From Fibrobacter sp. UWB10 (GTDB lineage: Bacteria; Fibrobacterota; Fibrobacteria; Fibrobacterales; Fibrobacteraceae): a stretch of DNA of 64,000 nucleotides. Below are positions 1-8,324 of this stretch, in pieces. The stretch lies in NCBI RefSeq assembly GCF_900182935.1, contig NZ_FXUE01000005.1, positions 211,782-275,781 of the forward strand. Direction: 5' to 3'. The translations under genes were made by a program, and so were the position numbers. The notes beneath the pieces are model-generated. The model was not told the origin of the DNA, ran no database searches, and worked only from the letters and a program-made list of their open reading frames with translations. Positions within the stretch are counted from its first letter, which is position 1; every line of letters begins with the position of its first letter.

Positions 1-1
1 C

Positions 2-493
2 GACGAAGCTCGTTTTCAGGCAGCCCTGGAAGACGCCATCGCCCAAAAGAATTTTGACCAGGCGCTCCCGATGCTCGACGAAGCACTCGCCAAGACCCCC
101 GACGACAAGAAGCTGCAGCTCTTGTGGGCAAAGGCAAGCCTCGGCATGGGCGACACCGAAAAGGCAAAATCTGTACTCGCCAAGTTTACCGAAGCCGACG
201 ACCAGTACCGCGAAGCAAAATCGTTGCTGGAACTTCTCGATTTTCACGCCGAAGCCGCCAAGAAGGACATTCAGGGCAAAGAAGCGATCGTGTACCACGA
301 AGCATGCAAGCTCGCCTGCAGCGAAGATTTTGAAAGTGCCTTGCAGGCATTCTTGAACTTGTACGTAGAAGCTCCGGAATGGAACGACGGCGCCGCGAAG
401 AAGGCGATGCTTACTTTGTTCGGAGTTCTCGGCCCGAAGCACGAACTTACCTGGAAGTACCGCGCCAAACTCAACACGATGATGTTTATTTAA
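2..493 (+). CDS. C-terminal part of a thioredoxin-like co-chaperone (CnoX/YbbN type), truncated by window edge
   Basis: The reading frame is open from base 2, so the N-terminus lies outside the window. What is visible is TPR-like helical repeats (LLDEALAKTPDDKKLQLLWAKASLGMGD) and a final block with GLGP-type spacing ending in KYRAKLNTMMFI. This matches the C-terminal half of E. coli YbbN/CnoX, which ends in a similar SKYRRQLYALLY. Known members combine a degenerate thioredoxin fold with TPRs and protect proteins from aggregation under oxidative stress. The thioredoxin domain cannot be seen, so the assignment rests on the tail only. A gene of another TPR family remains possible. dusA follows 54 nt downstream on the same strand. 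Confidence 0.6.
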   Translation, partial: DEARFQAALEDAIAQKNFDQALPMLDEALAKTPDDKKLQLLWAKASLGMGDTEKAKSVLAKFTEADDQYREAKSLLELLDFHAEAAKKDIQGKEAIVYHEACKLACSEDFESALQAFLNLYVEAPEWNDGAAKKAMLTLFGVLGPKHELTWKYRAKLNTMMFI

Positions 494-547
494 ATCAGAC
501 GAGAGAACGGCTCTCCGAGCCTACAGACGAGAGACGAAAGATATTAT

Positions 548-1531
548 ATGGAATTAGACTTTAACCGCAGACTTTCGATTGCCCCGATGCTTGACTGCAC
601 CGACCGTCACGAACGATATTTTTTGCGGTTATTGTCCAAGCACATCTTGTTGTACAGCGAAATGGTCACGACCAACGCGCTGTTGCATACCGACCCGGAC
701 CAATTCTTGCGCCATCAGGAATTCGAATACCCCGCTGTTTTGCAGCTGGGCGGCAGCAATCCAGCCGATTTAGCCAAATGCAGCAAAATGGTCGAAGAAT
801 CCGGCTTTCAGGAAGTCAACCTGAATTGCGGCTGCCCTTCGGACCGAGTGCAGAACGGGAACTTTGGCGCATGCCTCATGAAAGACAAGAACCTAGTCGC
901 CGACTGTTTTAAGGCCATGCAAGACGCCGTGAGCATTCCCGTGTCTATCAAGTGCCGTATCGGTGTCGACGAATTCGATTCTTGGGAATTTTTCCGCGAC
1001 TTTATCGGCACCATTGCCGATGCCGGCTGCCGCGTGTTCATTGTTCACGCCCGCAAGGCATGGCTCAAAGGCCTGAGCCCCAAGGAAAACCGTGAAGTTC
1101 CGCCGCTGAACTACGATACGGTACACCGCCTCAAGGCAGAAATGCCGCAGTTGAACATTTCAATCAATGGCGGCATCAAGACGCTCGACCAGACGCTTGA
1201 ACTGCTCCAAGATTTGGACGGCGTGATGGTCGGTCGCGAAGCCTACGAAAATCCATGGTTCCTGCGCGATGCCGATGAACGTATTTTCAACGACGCAAGC
1301 GCCGCCAAGCCCGAAAGCCGCAAGGCATTGCTTGAAGCCTACCTCCCCTATGTAGAGATGGAAGCCGCCAGCGGAACGCCCGCCACCATTTTGGTGCGCC
1401 ACCTGTACGGCCTCTTTAACGGCAAGCCTGGCGCCCGCAAATACCGCCAGTACCTCGGCGAAAACGCCCCCAAAACAAAAAGCCCCGCGGAACTGATCCG
1501 CAGGGCAATGGACTTGGTTACTGAACCTTAG
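548..1531 (+). CDS. dusA: tRNA-dihydrouridine synthase DusA
   Basis: FMN-dependent enzyme reducing uridines in the tRNA D-loop (U20/U20a in E. coli DusA). The 327-residue length is normal for the family. Diagnostic stretches are APMLDCTDRHERYFLRLLS near residue 12, SEMVTTNAL, NLNCGCPSDRVQNG with the catalytic-loop cysteine of GACLM, the DusA-specific KAWLKGLSPKENRE, and the phosphate-binding INGGIK and VGREAYENPW. These separate it from DusB and DusC. The start ATG has only a weak upstream purine stretch. It runs tail to tail into the cobalamin-linked lipoprotein gene, with 21 nt between stop codons. A second Dus enzyme of the DusB type lies at 54155-55252. Confidence 0.93.
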   Translation: MELDFNRRLSIAPMLDCTDRHERYFLRLLSKHILLYSEMVTTNALLHTDPDQFLRHQEFEYPAVLQLGGSNPADLAKCSKMVEESGFQEVNLNCGCPSDRVQNGNFGACLMKDKNLVADCFKAMQDAVSIPVSIKCRIGVDEFDSWEFFRDFIGTIADAGCRVFIVHARKAWLKGLSPKENREVPPLNYDTVHRLKAEMPQLNISINGGIKTLDQTLELLQDLDGVMVGREAYENPWFLRDADERIFNDASAAKPESRKALLEAYLPYVEMEAASGTPATILVRHLYGLFNGKPGARKYRQYLGENAPKTKSPAELIRRAMDLVTEP

Positions 1532-1552
1532 TCTTTTTGATTATTCAGCCAC

Positions 1553-3052
1553 TTATTCGACAATCTTGGCGCTGAGTTCCTTCGTGTCGATGGAAGAAAT
1601 CGTCGAACCATTCGTGAGAGAAATCTTGCGGATTTCAGCAGCGTTATACATAGCAACCCAAGCGGTGCTACCGTCAATCGCCACGATATCGTAGGGGTTT
1701 TCAGATTCGATGGCCTTTTGCCAAGCAACCTTCTTTGCGCTGGTATTCACCTTCGTAATGCTGCCCTTGCCCTTGCGGTCCATTACATACAGGCCACCAT
1801 TGACTTCTACGATCTTCGTGTCGGTAGAGAACTGAATGCTTTCGTCGCTGATGTCTTCGCCATCAATCCAGTAAAGTTTACCGGCGTTAGCATAGTCGCT
1901 GATATAAACGAACACTTCGTGATTGATAACGGCAATACCAGCGGGCTGGTAACCCATTTCGTCGTCATAAAGGGCGGAGAGTTTCAGGCCGTTATAAGAA
2001 TACGCCACCATCGGGGTCATAGCAAACGTGGTATAGTCAATGGAACCACGGTCGCCGATATAGAAGAGTTCACCCTTGGTGTCATAGTAAATGCCACCGC
2101 TGGCATCGACAACACCATCTATCCTCTTCACCGACTTGTCATTCAAATCAACTTCGGCAGCGGGAACATTCTGGTAAGCCTTGTAAACGGCAACAACAGC
2201 CTTGCCAGAAATCGGATCAACATCCATCATGTACACGCCACCGCCAAGCAGCGTACCGCTCACCCAAAGTTCAGACTTTTTCTTCTTCAGGTCAACCTTT
2301 TCGATACCGCGGTTTTCATCGGCGTCAATACCCCAAGAGGCATTGTATTCACCCTGCGTACCCACGAACACATTGCCATTCACAACCTTCACAACCTGCG
2401 GGTTCTTGGTCACAAGAGTAATGGTATCGAGAAGGGTACCGTCGCTCAACTTGTACATAGCGAGAAGACCCGGATCGTTGAAGATAGCGGTATATCCATC
2501 ATCGCCAACTTCGTAGCGCTGGAACACGGCGAACAGCGTATCGCCAGAAACTTCCAGGTCGGCGGCAAACGGCGTATTAGCCAGGTAGGTCACCTTCGGT
2601 TCAACAGAGCTGCTGGATTCCGGTTCTGCAGAAGAACTAGATACCGGAGCTTCGGAACTGCTGGATTCTACCTTTTCGCTAGAACTGGACTTTTCGTCTT
2701 TCTTTTCGCTAGAGCTAGAGTTGTCATCCTTTGTGCTGGAGCTGGACTTGTCGTCCTTCTTTTCGCTGGAGCTGGACTTTTCATCCTTCTTTTCACTGGA
2801 GCTAGAAGTAGCCTTTTCAGAGCTGCTAGACTTTTCGTCTTTCTTGACAGAGCTGCTGGACTTGTTCTTGCTGGACTTGACAGAGCTAGAGCTCTTGGCG
2901 TCGTCAGAATCGCTGCTCAGGTCTTCGTCGTCCAGGCAGTTTTCGTTGTCCAAGCATTCAATGCCTGCCGAGGAACTGTTGTCGTCACCGCAAGCGCCCA
3001 AGTAGAACGCGAACGATAACGCCGCTAGTGTTGTGAGTATCTTTTTATTCAT
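1553..3052 (-). CDS. Surface lipoprotein with Ser-rich linker and beta-propeller domain; possible BtuG analogue
   Basis: The protein has 499 residues. A lipoprotein signal ends in LGAC with Cys21, followed by about 110 residues of SSSS blocks alternating with acidic and Lys residues, the linker type common in Fibrobacter surface proteins. The remaining ~345 residues look like a YncE-like beta-propeller with repeats such as NPYDIVAIDGSTAWVAMYN and KLSDGTLLDTITL. AGGAG lies 6 nt before the ATG. The gene is 40 nt downstream of a btuB-like receptor gene controlled by a cobalamin riboswitch. In Bacteroides, BtuG is a surface beta-propeller lipoprotein that binds B12 and caps BtuB. The same layout suggests a similar job here, but that is inference. 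A generic propeller lipoprotein cannot be excluded. Confidence 0.6.
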   Translation of the reverse strand: MNKKILTTLAALSFAFYLGACGDDNSSSAGIECLDNENCLDDEDLSSDSDDAKSSSSVKSSKNKSSSSVKKDEKSSSSEKATSSSSEKKDEKSSSSEKKDDKSSSSTKDDNSSSSEKKDEKSSSSEKVESSSSEAPVSSSSAEPESSSSVEPKVTYLANTPFAADLEVSGDTLFAVFQRYEVGDDGYTAIFNDPGLLAMYKLSDGTLLDTITLVTKNPQVVKVVNGNVFVGTQGEYNASWGIDADENRGIEKVDLKKKKSELWVSGTLLGGGVYMMDVDPISGKAVVAVYKAYQNVPAAEVDLNDKSVKRIDGVVDASGGIYYDTKGELFYIGDRGSIDYTTFAMTPMVAYSYNGLKLSALYDDEMGYQPAGIAVINHEVFVYISDYANAGKLYWIDGEDISDESIQFSTDTKIVEVNGGLYVMDRKGKGSITKVNTSAKKVAWQKAIESENPYDIVAIDGSTAWVAMYNAAEIRKISLTNGSTISSIDTKELSAKIVE

Positions 3053-3092
3053 TATTGCTCCTTTCTGGCTTTACGCTATTTTAGCGCGGGGG

Positions 3093-5147
3093 CTAGAACC
3101 CCTGTATGATTGTGAACTTGTATTCCCTACCCGGAGTCGGATAAGGGGTAAAAATGTTTCGATATGTTTCGTCTGATATATTGTTGACCGCAAAAACGAG
3201 GCGTGTCTTATTCCACGGTTGCCAAGCAAGCGACGCATTGTAATGCGCCACTGGAGGCTGTCTCGTAAAGTTCATGCGGTCACTATAAATTCTTGACCTG
3301 TAATCCATCGAGAACGTGCTACTCAAATGCAGAGGCAAGAACACTGTACCTTCGGCATAGTAGCTGTGCACCGGTTCTCCCGGCAAAAGATTCCCGTTAT
3401 AGGCCTTACTTAAGCCATCATCACGCGGGTCTTGAATGGTTGCTCGCAATACGGTCTGGAAAAAATCAACCGGACGACTATCCAATTCCAGTTCTACCCC
3501 GCGAATAACGGACTTGTCTACATTGAAAGCCTTCATCATATTGGTGCTAATCAACCAATAAATTCCGTTTTCGGCATGGGTTTCAAAGTATGTGGCACGG
3601 AATACAGAGCGCTGTTTCGGGGTAGACAGATAGAGCCCTGCCGCAAACTTCAACGCGGATTCATCTTTCAAAGTCGGATTCGAAAGCGTTCCCGGATACA
3701 TGCCATAAAGTTCCATCAATTGCGGCTGTCTGTAGAAACGTCCGAACGAAGCACTTCCGCCAATCCACGAATCTTTTTTGCCCAATTTCGCCTGCACCAT
3801 TCCGGCCCAGCTCAAATCACGCTCGGTCGCATCGCTTATCAGCGCCGCCCCTGTAGTCATCTGGAATCTGCCGCCATCAATATCATCAATCGACTTCAGC
3901 ACATTGCCCTCGGCCAAAAGCGAGAACCACTGCGTAAAGGAATATTCCACATTGCCCGCCACAGAACCCGTATAACGATTCAGGCTGAAATCTTGCGCCG
4001 GTCCGCGCGCTTCCCAGAGTTCAGCACTTCCTGCCAATCTAAGGAAAGCCTCAAGATTTCCGCGGTACAAAGTTGCAGAAACCTCGGGCATCGCCCTATA
4101 CCCTGCAAGGCCAAGTACCTTGAAATCTTGCGACAGGTAGCCGATTTTATCCAACGGATAATACGATTCCGACGAATTCTTTTCGAATCTTCCCGTAATG
4201 CCAGATTCAATCAGCAAGCAATCAAAATATTCGGGGAATTCCAAGCGGTACGAAAGTTGGCCCATGTCGCCCGTAAACTTTGCCACATTGGTCTGCAAGT
4301 CTTCGGTACCGGGATTGCCCGCTTCGGTGTGCATAATGTTTCCGGACAAAGTCGAGAAAAATCCACCGCTATGAAGCATGCGGTATTGAATGTTTCCGGA
4401 ATACTCCGTGAATTCCGCATTTTTTCTTCTGTCCTTAAAATCGTCTTCGTCATTATAAAGCGTGCCGTTACGATTGTCAAATTCGTAATCGTTGTCGCTG
4501 TGGCGCATCGAAGCGGTTGCCGAGAACTGCACGCTGTCGGTCACACTTGCACTCACCTGGGCAGAGCCTTCGAACGTATTGTGCGAGCCAAAACTTGCAA
4601 AAACGCGACCGGTCGGCACGCGAGACGCCTTAATCGCACTTTTAGTCACAAAGTTGATAACGCCGCCGACACCCGAACCTCCATACTTAGCCGGAGTCCG
4701 GTCTTTGTAGACTTCGATTTTTTCAATATTGTTGAGGTCAATGGCGCCAAGGTCAGCAGCACCGCCGCCCGCATCGTTGAGCGGCATGCCATCAATGCAA
4801 ATCAAGATGTTCCTTGCCGCAACGCCACGGATGCTCACCGTCTGAAAACTGCCCATGCCCCCCTGCGTATACCCCTGAATTCCCGAAAGCGACGACAGAA
4901 TTTCTGTGGCAGACAAGCCACGGCCTTCCCAAGCGGAAGGGCTAATTTCCATATAGTCAGTGCCAGAAACAGCAACACCAGATACCGAAGGTGCTGTCAC
5001 CTCGGTCGAACCAAGATCCTGTACAGGAGCGGACTCATCGACCGCCACGTCTTTTGACATGACCACGGTCTGTGCAAAGGGGGTTCCCCACGCACAACAC
5101 AAAAACACCGCAACCATAGCGGCTTTGTAGAATGACGTCGTTCGCAT
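3093..5147 (-). CDS. btuB: TonB-dependent outer-membrane receptor, probably for cobalamin (BtuB-like)
   Basis: The protein has 684 residues. A signal peptide ends near TPFAQ and is followed by a plug domain (residues ~45-170) with SATEILSSLSGIQGY, TVSIRGVAARNILICIDGMPLND and GGVINFVTKSA. A long 22-strand-type barrel then ends in aromatic Phe, as expected for BAM-dependent insertion. The receptor fold is clear. The substrate is inferred from a cobalamin-riboswitch-like leader directly upstream (about 5165-5345) and a BtuG-like lipoprotein immediately downstream. No TonB, ExbBD or BtuCDF genes are in the window. The gene is divergent from nadA. Specificity for another corrinoid is possible. Confidence 0.85.
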   Translation of the reverse strand: MRTTSFYKAAMVAVFLCCAWGTPFAQTVVMSKDVAVDESAPVQDLGSTEVTAPSVSGVAVSGTDYMEISPSAWEGRGLSATEILSSLSGIQGYTQGGMGSFQTVSIRGVAARNILICIDGMPLNDAGGGAADLGAIDLNNIEKIEVYKDRTPAKYGGSGVGGVINFVTKSAIKASRVPTGRVFASFGSHNTFEGSAQVSASVTDSVQFSATASMRHSDNDYEFDNRNGTLYNDEDDFKDRRKNAEFTEYSGNIQYRMLHSGGFFSTLSGNIMHTEAGNPGTEDLQTNVAKFTGDMGQLSYRLEFPEYFDCLLIESGITGRFEKNSSESYYPLDKIGYLSQDFKVLGLAGYRAMPEVSATLYRGNLEAFLRLAGSAELWEARGPAQDFSLNRYTGSVAGNVEYSFTQWFSLLAEGNVLKSIDDIDGGRFQMTTGAALISDATERDLSWAGMVQAKLGKKDSWIGGSASFGRFYRQPQLMELYGMYPGTLSNPTLKDESALKFAAGLYLSTPKQRSVFRATYFETHAENGIYWLISTNMMKAFNVDKSVIRGVELELDSRPVDFFQTVLRATIQDPRDDGLSKAYNGNLLPGEPVHSYYAEGTVFLPLHLSSTFSMDYRSRIYSDRMNFTRQPPVAHYNASLAWQPWNKTRLVFAVNNISDETYRNIFTPYPTPGREYKFTIIQGF

Positions 5148-5164
5148 CGTTCCTCAAAAAGCGT

Positions 5165-5345
5165 TTCCCACAGTTCTTCTGGCTCGGGGCTCAATCTACT
5201 TCCGGCTCCTTCACACCTTTGCAGGCATTGGTTCATGCCGGTTTCGTCCTCCCTTACAGCGGCGCGACCGCTCCCGGCTTTCACGGGATTCTCTCCTTGC
5301 AGGCCACCCAGTAGGGCTCCTGCATGGGCTTTTCAGGGCACAGGA
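5165..5345 (-). promoter_or_regulatory. Cobalamin riboswitch upstream of btuB-like gene
   Basis: Read on the minus strand, the leader holds the ordered B12-riboswitch landmarks: a CCTGTGCCC...GAAAAG segment, GGGAATCC-like AATCCCGTGAAAGCCGGGA, the conserved CGCGCCGCTGTAA box (plus-strand 5253-5268), a GGATGAA-like arm, and the distal GAGCCAGAAG box (plus-strand ~5179-5190). The element ends just before the btuB-like start codon, so translational control by occlusion of the start region is plausible. This was identified by eye. A covariance search with the Rfam cobalamin models would settle the limits. Confidence 0.75.
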
Positions 5346-5399
5346 AACTTTTCGCGTTCAAATATAGAAATATTTTTACAATTTGCTATATTTAGGCGT

Positions 5400-6416
5400 A
5401 TGACAGCAGAAGAACTCTATAAACGTCTTAGCTCTATCCAGCCGGGCGCTGTGCTTTGCACCTATTCCATGGAAAAATGCGAACAGATGCTCCCGCTCAT
5501 CAACGAAATCAACGAACTCAAGAAGGAACGCGACGCCGTGATTCTCGCCCACAGCTATGTGGCCCCCGAAATCATTTTGGGCGTTGCCGACTACGATGGC
5601 GACAGTTTCAAGCTGAGTCAAGACGCCACCAAGGTGAGCGCAAAGACAATCGTGTTCTCTGCCGTGCGCTTTATGGGCGAAACCGCCAAGATCTTGAACC
5701 CGACCAAGGACGTTCTGATTCCGGGCCCGCTTACGGGTTGCAGCCTCGCCGACTCCATTACCGGCGCAGAAGTCAAGGCTCTCCGCGAAAAGTATCCCGA
5801 CCACACCTTCGTGTGCTATATCAACACCACCGCCGACGTGAAGGCGAACTGCGATGTGTGCGTCACCAGCAGCAACGTGATGAAGATTGTCTCTAGCCTC
5901 GAAAACGACAAGATTGTGTTCGTACCCGATGGTCTCATGGGCCAGAACCTGATCGATGAAATGCAGAAGCGAGGCATCAAGAAAGAAATCGTGCTCCACA
6001 GCGGTTGCTGCTACGTGCACGAAACCTACGATTCCGAACTCATCAACTTCTTCCGCAGCCAGAATCCGGGCCTCAAGGTGGTGAGCCACCCCGAATGCCA
6101 CCCGGGCGTCGCCCTTTTGAGCGACTACGTGGGCAGCACCGGCCAGATGGTGAACTACATCAAGGAACAGCCCGAAGGCACCCCGTTCCTGCTGCTCACC
6201 GAATGCGGTCTGAACGCACGCATGCAGTACGAATTCCCGAAAAAGACCTTTATCGGCAGCTGCAGCATGTGCAAATACATGAAGTCGAACTCGCTCGAAA
6301 ACATTCTTGAAACGCTCCGCCACCCGGAAAAGGCCCAGCACGTGGAACTCGACGAAAGCGTGCGCGTTGCCGCCAAGAAGTGCATCGACGCGATGTTCTA
6401 CTACGCAGCCAAGTAG
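5400..6416 (+). CDS. nadA: Quinolinate synthase NadA
   Basis: Condenses iminoaspartate with dihydroxyacetone phosphate to quinolinate, the second step of de novo NAD synthesis. The protein has 338 residues. Conserved stretches include AHSYVAPEI, GVADYDGDSFKLS, CYINTTADVKANCDVCVTSSN, FVPDGLMGQNL, HPECHPGV and GSCSMCKYM. The three iron-sulfur cysteines fall in the KANCDVC, HPEC and GSCSMC segments. The frame is open far upstream through the riboswitch region, but the family N-terminus starts at MTAEELYKRLSS, so ATG 5400 is chosen. There is no Shine-Dalgarno; TATATTT at 5387-5393 ends 6 nt before the ATG, pointing to a leaderless transcript. No nadB or nadC is visible nearby. Confidence 0.95.
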   Translation: MTAEELYKRLSSIQPGAVLCTYSMEKCEQMLPLINEINELKKERDAVILAHSYVAPEIILGVADYDGDSFKLSQDATKVSAKTIVFSAVRFMGETAKILNPTKDVLIPGPLTGCSLADSITGAEVKALREKYPDHTFVCYINTTADVKANCDVCVTSSNVMKIVSSLENDKIVFVPDGLMGQNLIDEMQKRGIKKEIVLHSGCCYVHETYDSELINFFRSQNPGLKVVSHPECHPGVALLSDYVGSTGQMVNYIKEQPEGTPFLLLTECGLNARMQYEFPKKTFIGSCSMCKYMKSNSLENILETLRHPEKAQHVELDESVRVAAKKCIDAMFYYAAK

Positions 6417-6440
6417 GGGTTACTGGTTAGGGGTTAAAAA

Positions 6441-7112
6441 ATGAAAAAGCTGAAAGTCATTGCATTGTTAATTTGCCTTTGTGCCGGACTCACATTCGCC
6501 GACGAATATTACTGGCCGCGTAGCTACTACGCCACCGCAGGCTTTGGCGTCATGGTTTCCAAGGGTGACTTTAACGAGCATGCCATCAAGGGCAAAGATT
6601 CCGCAGGCGTTGTCGGACTCATTCACCCGCCTGCATTAGAATTCATCGCGACTCCGGACTTTATGCTCGGCGTAAACCTCGGTGCATTCTCTTTCGGAAT
6701 CGGATTCCAATACTGGACTTCGGATCAGGTTCTTGCCGACTTTCCCGACGAATCCTACGAACAGTCGACCCGCATTTGGCGCGCCAGTCTCGAAGTTACA
6801 TACAACTTATTCTATCCGGACTTTTTCCAGATTGGCCTTGGTCTCGGATATTCCTACAACAGCGTAAAATCCGAAAACGCCGCCATATTCAGCGACGGCA
6901 TATACGACGCCGAATTCATGGGTTCTGCAGTCGCATTCATCGCCAACCTGCATTACTATATTACCGAGCACATCGCCATGGTTCCCTCTATCAAAGTTTA
7001 CGAAAGCTGGTTTAAAAATGTACATTGCTCCAGAGTCGACAACAACGATTTAGACCCGTATCTGTGGCAAACCTTCATTTTAGCGGATCTTTCGATACAG
7101 TATCAGTTTTAA
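6441..7112 (+). CDS. Outer-membrane beta-barrel protein of unknown function
   Basis: The protein has 223 residues with a clear signal peptide (MKKLKVIALLICLCAGLTFA). Alternating aromatic and hydrophobic strands follow, such as YYATAGFGVMVSKG, FMLGVNLGAFSFGIGFQYW, RASLEVTYNLFYP and FQIGLGLGYSY, and the last residue is Phe preceded by SIQYQ. This is the pattern of a small outer-membrane barrel of about 8-10 strands. The function is not recognised. It starts 24 nt after nadA without an evident strong ribosome binding site, and it is followed by an intrinsic terminator at 7116-7143. The next gene encodes another barrel-like protein, so an envelope role is likely. Confidence 0.65.
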   Translation: MKKLKVIALLICLCAGLTFADEYYWPRSYYATAGFGVMVSKGDFNEHAIKGKDSAGVVGLIHPPALEFIATPDFMLGVNLGAFSFGIGFQYWTSDQVLADFPDESYEQSTRIWRASLEVTYNLFYPDFFQIGLGLGYSYNSVKSENAAIFSDGIYDAEFMGSAVAFIANLHYYITEHIAMVPSIKVYESWFKNVHCSRVDNNDLDPYLWQTFILADLSIQYQF

Positions 7113-7115
7113 CCC

Positions 7116-7143
7116 AAGGCGCCCACCCGGCGCCTTTTCTTTT
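7116..7143 (+). terminator. Rho-independent terminator after the 6441-7112 barrel gene
   Basis: AAGGCGCC and GGCGCCTT arms with a 5-nt loop are followed by TTTTCTTTTT. The next gene's TAnnTTTG box starts just downstream at 7146. Confidence 0.8.
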
Positions 7144-7160
7144 TCTATCTTTGGCCGCGT

Positions 7161-8291
7161 ATGAAAAAGCTCGCTTTAATCGCCACATTATTTTTAGGGG
7201 CCAGTTCCATTTTCGCCATGGACGCAGATGGCTGGGCCACCGAACGCGAAACCATGTCCGCTTTCGATAGCCGCTTTGGCGATCGTACCGGTTACGTCAA
7301 GCCCATTGTCGACAACCTGGGTAACGTGCTCAACAGCAACTGGTTCGTAAGCGCTTCTGTGCCGCAGAGCTTTACCTTCGAAGCGGGCCTCCCGATTTCG
7401 ATTATCCCTATTAATGACGACGACAGAACGTACACCCAAAACGGATTCGAACTTCCGACCATTTTTGGCGATCACGGCGACCCCACGAACATGCTGGACA
7501 GAACCACATACGGTAACGAAACCCTTAACGGTCTCGGCGTATTCACTTATCCCTACCTGCAGCTGGGCGCAAGTTTCTTCCATTTCCGCGCTGTTATCCG
7601 CGGAATGTACTTGCCTTCTATCAGCGAACTGCGAAAATTCAGCCTGTTCGGTTTCGGATTCCAGTACAGCTTCGGTCACTTTTTCCAGTACATGCTCCCG
7701 AGAGCAGCCCAACCGCTCGACATAAGCATCGTATACGGTCACAACTCCAGCGCCATCGGCTACAGCCCCGAAGATTTAGATGGCGAACTCAAGCTCGACA
7801 TTTCAACGAACAACTTTGCATTCGTTATCGGTTACAAGCCTTTCAACTTCTTTGAAGTCATGATGTCGCTCGGCTACCAGGGCGCCGAAATGAAAGCCTC
7901 TGGCGAATTCTATCAAACGGTAGGCCTCGCTGTCGAAGGCGCCGAACCTATCAAGATGACCGATATCGAGCCCGATGTCAAAGTGAAGGGCAACAATGGT
8001 TTCCGCTTTGGCATTGCCATCGCACTGCAGCTCGGCAAGTCGTTCCACCCGGTCGTGGGCTACGATTACGCCGGCAAGTCGAGCTACACAACGAACATTC
8101 TGTACTTCAGACAGCAATTTGGCACGGACAAGACTCCCGACGAAATCGCTAAGGATAAGGGTTATGTCCGCGGCGGGAACGTGAAAACGCAGTCCGACGA
8201 AACCGAGGCTCCGGCAGAAGAACCTGTAGAAGCTCCGGAAGTCCCCGCTGTTGAAGAATCGGAAGCTCCCGCAGCAGAAGAAGATTTTTAA
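7161..8291 (+). CDS. Outer-membrane beta-barrel protein (possibly DUF6588-like)
   Basis: The protein has 376 residues. The signal peptide MKKLALIATLFLGASSIFA is followed by many amphipathic strands (YPYLQLGASFFHFRAVIRGMYLP, FGFGFQYSFGHFFQYMLP, FFEVMMSLGYQGAEMKASGEFY). The last ~35 residues form an acidic Glu/Ala/Pro tail (EAPAEEPVEAPEVPAVEE) that should sit outside the barrel. Overall layout resembles bacterial proteins of the DUF6588 kind; that label is a guess. TATCTTTG at 7146-7153 ends 7 nt before the ATG and there is no Shine-Dalgarno, so the mRNA is probably leaderless. It precedes cstA by 33 nt and may be co-transcribed with it. Confidence 0.6.
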   Translation: MKKLALIATLFLGASSIFAMDADGWATERETMSAFDSRFGDRTGYVKPIVDNLGNVLNSNWFVSASVPQSFTFEAGLPISIIPINDDDRTYTQNGFELPTIFGDHGDPTNMLDRTTYGNETLNGLGVFTYPYLQLGASFFHFRAVIRGMYLPSISELRKFSLFGFGFQYSFGHFFQYMLPRAAQPLDISIVYGHNSSAIGYSPEDLDGELKLDISTNNFAFVIGYKPFNFFEVMMSLGYQGAEMKASGEFYQTVGLAVEGAEPIKMTDIEPDVKVKGNNGFRFGIAIALQLGKSFHPVVGYDYAGKSSYTTNILYFRQQFGTDKTPDEIAKDKGYVRGGNVKTQSDETEAPAEEPVEAPEVPAVEESEAPAAEEDF

Positions 8292-8324
8292 AATTAAGAA
8301 CAAACCTCAAAAAGAAGGCATAAC

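Noticed and set aside
1718..3019. 433-residue plus-strand frame opposite the Ser-rich lipoprotein gene
   Set aside because: Shadow of the minus-strand gene; its residue pattern is that of antisense codons and it has no ribosome binding site.
3432..5057. 541-residue plus-strand frame opposite the btuB-like gene
   Set aside because: Antisense shadow; the minus strand shows a complete TonB receptor with signal peptide and C-terminal Phe.
5235..5399. N-terminal extension of nadA through the riboswitch region
   Set aside because: It would translate the divergent riboswitch; family similarity begins at ATG 5400 right after a promoter box.
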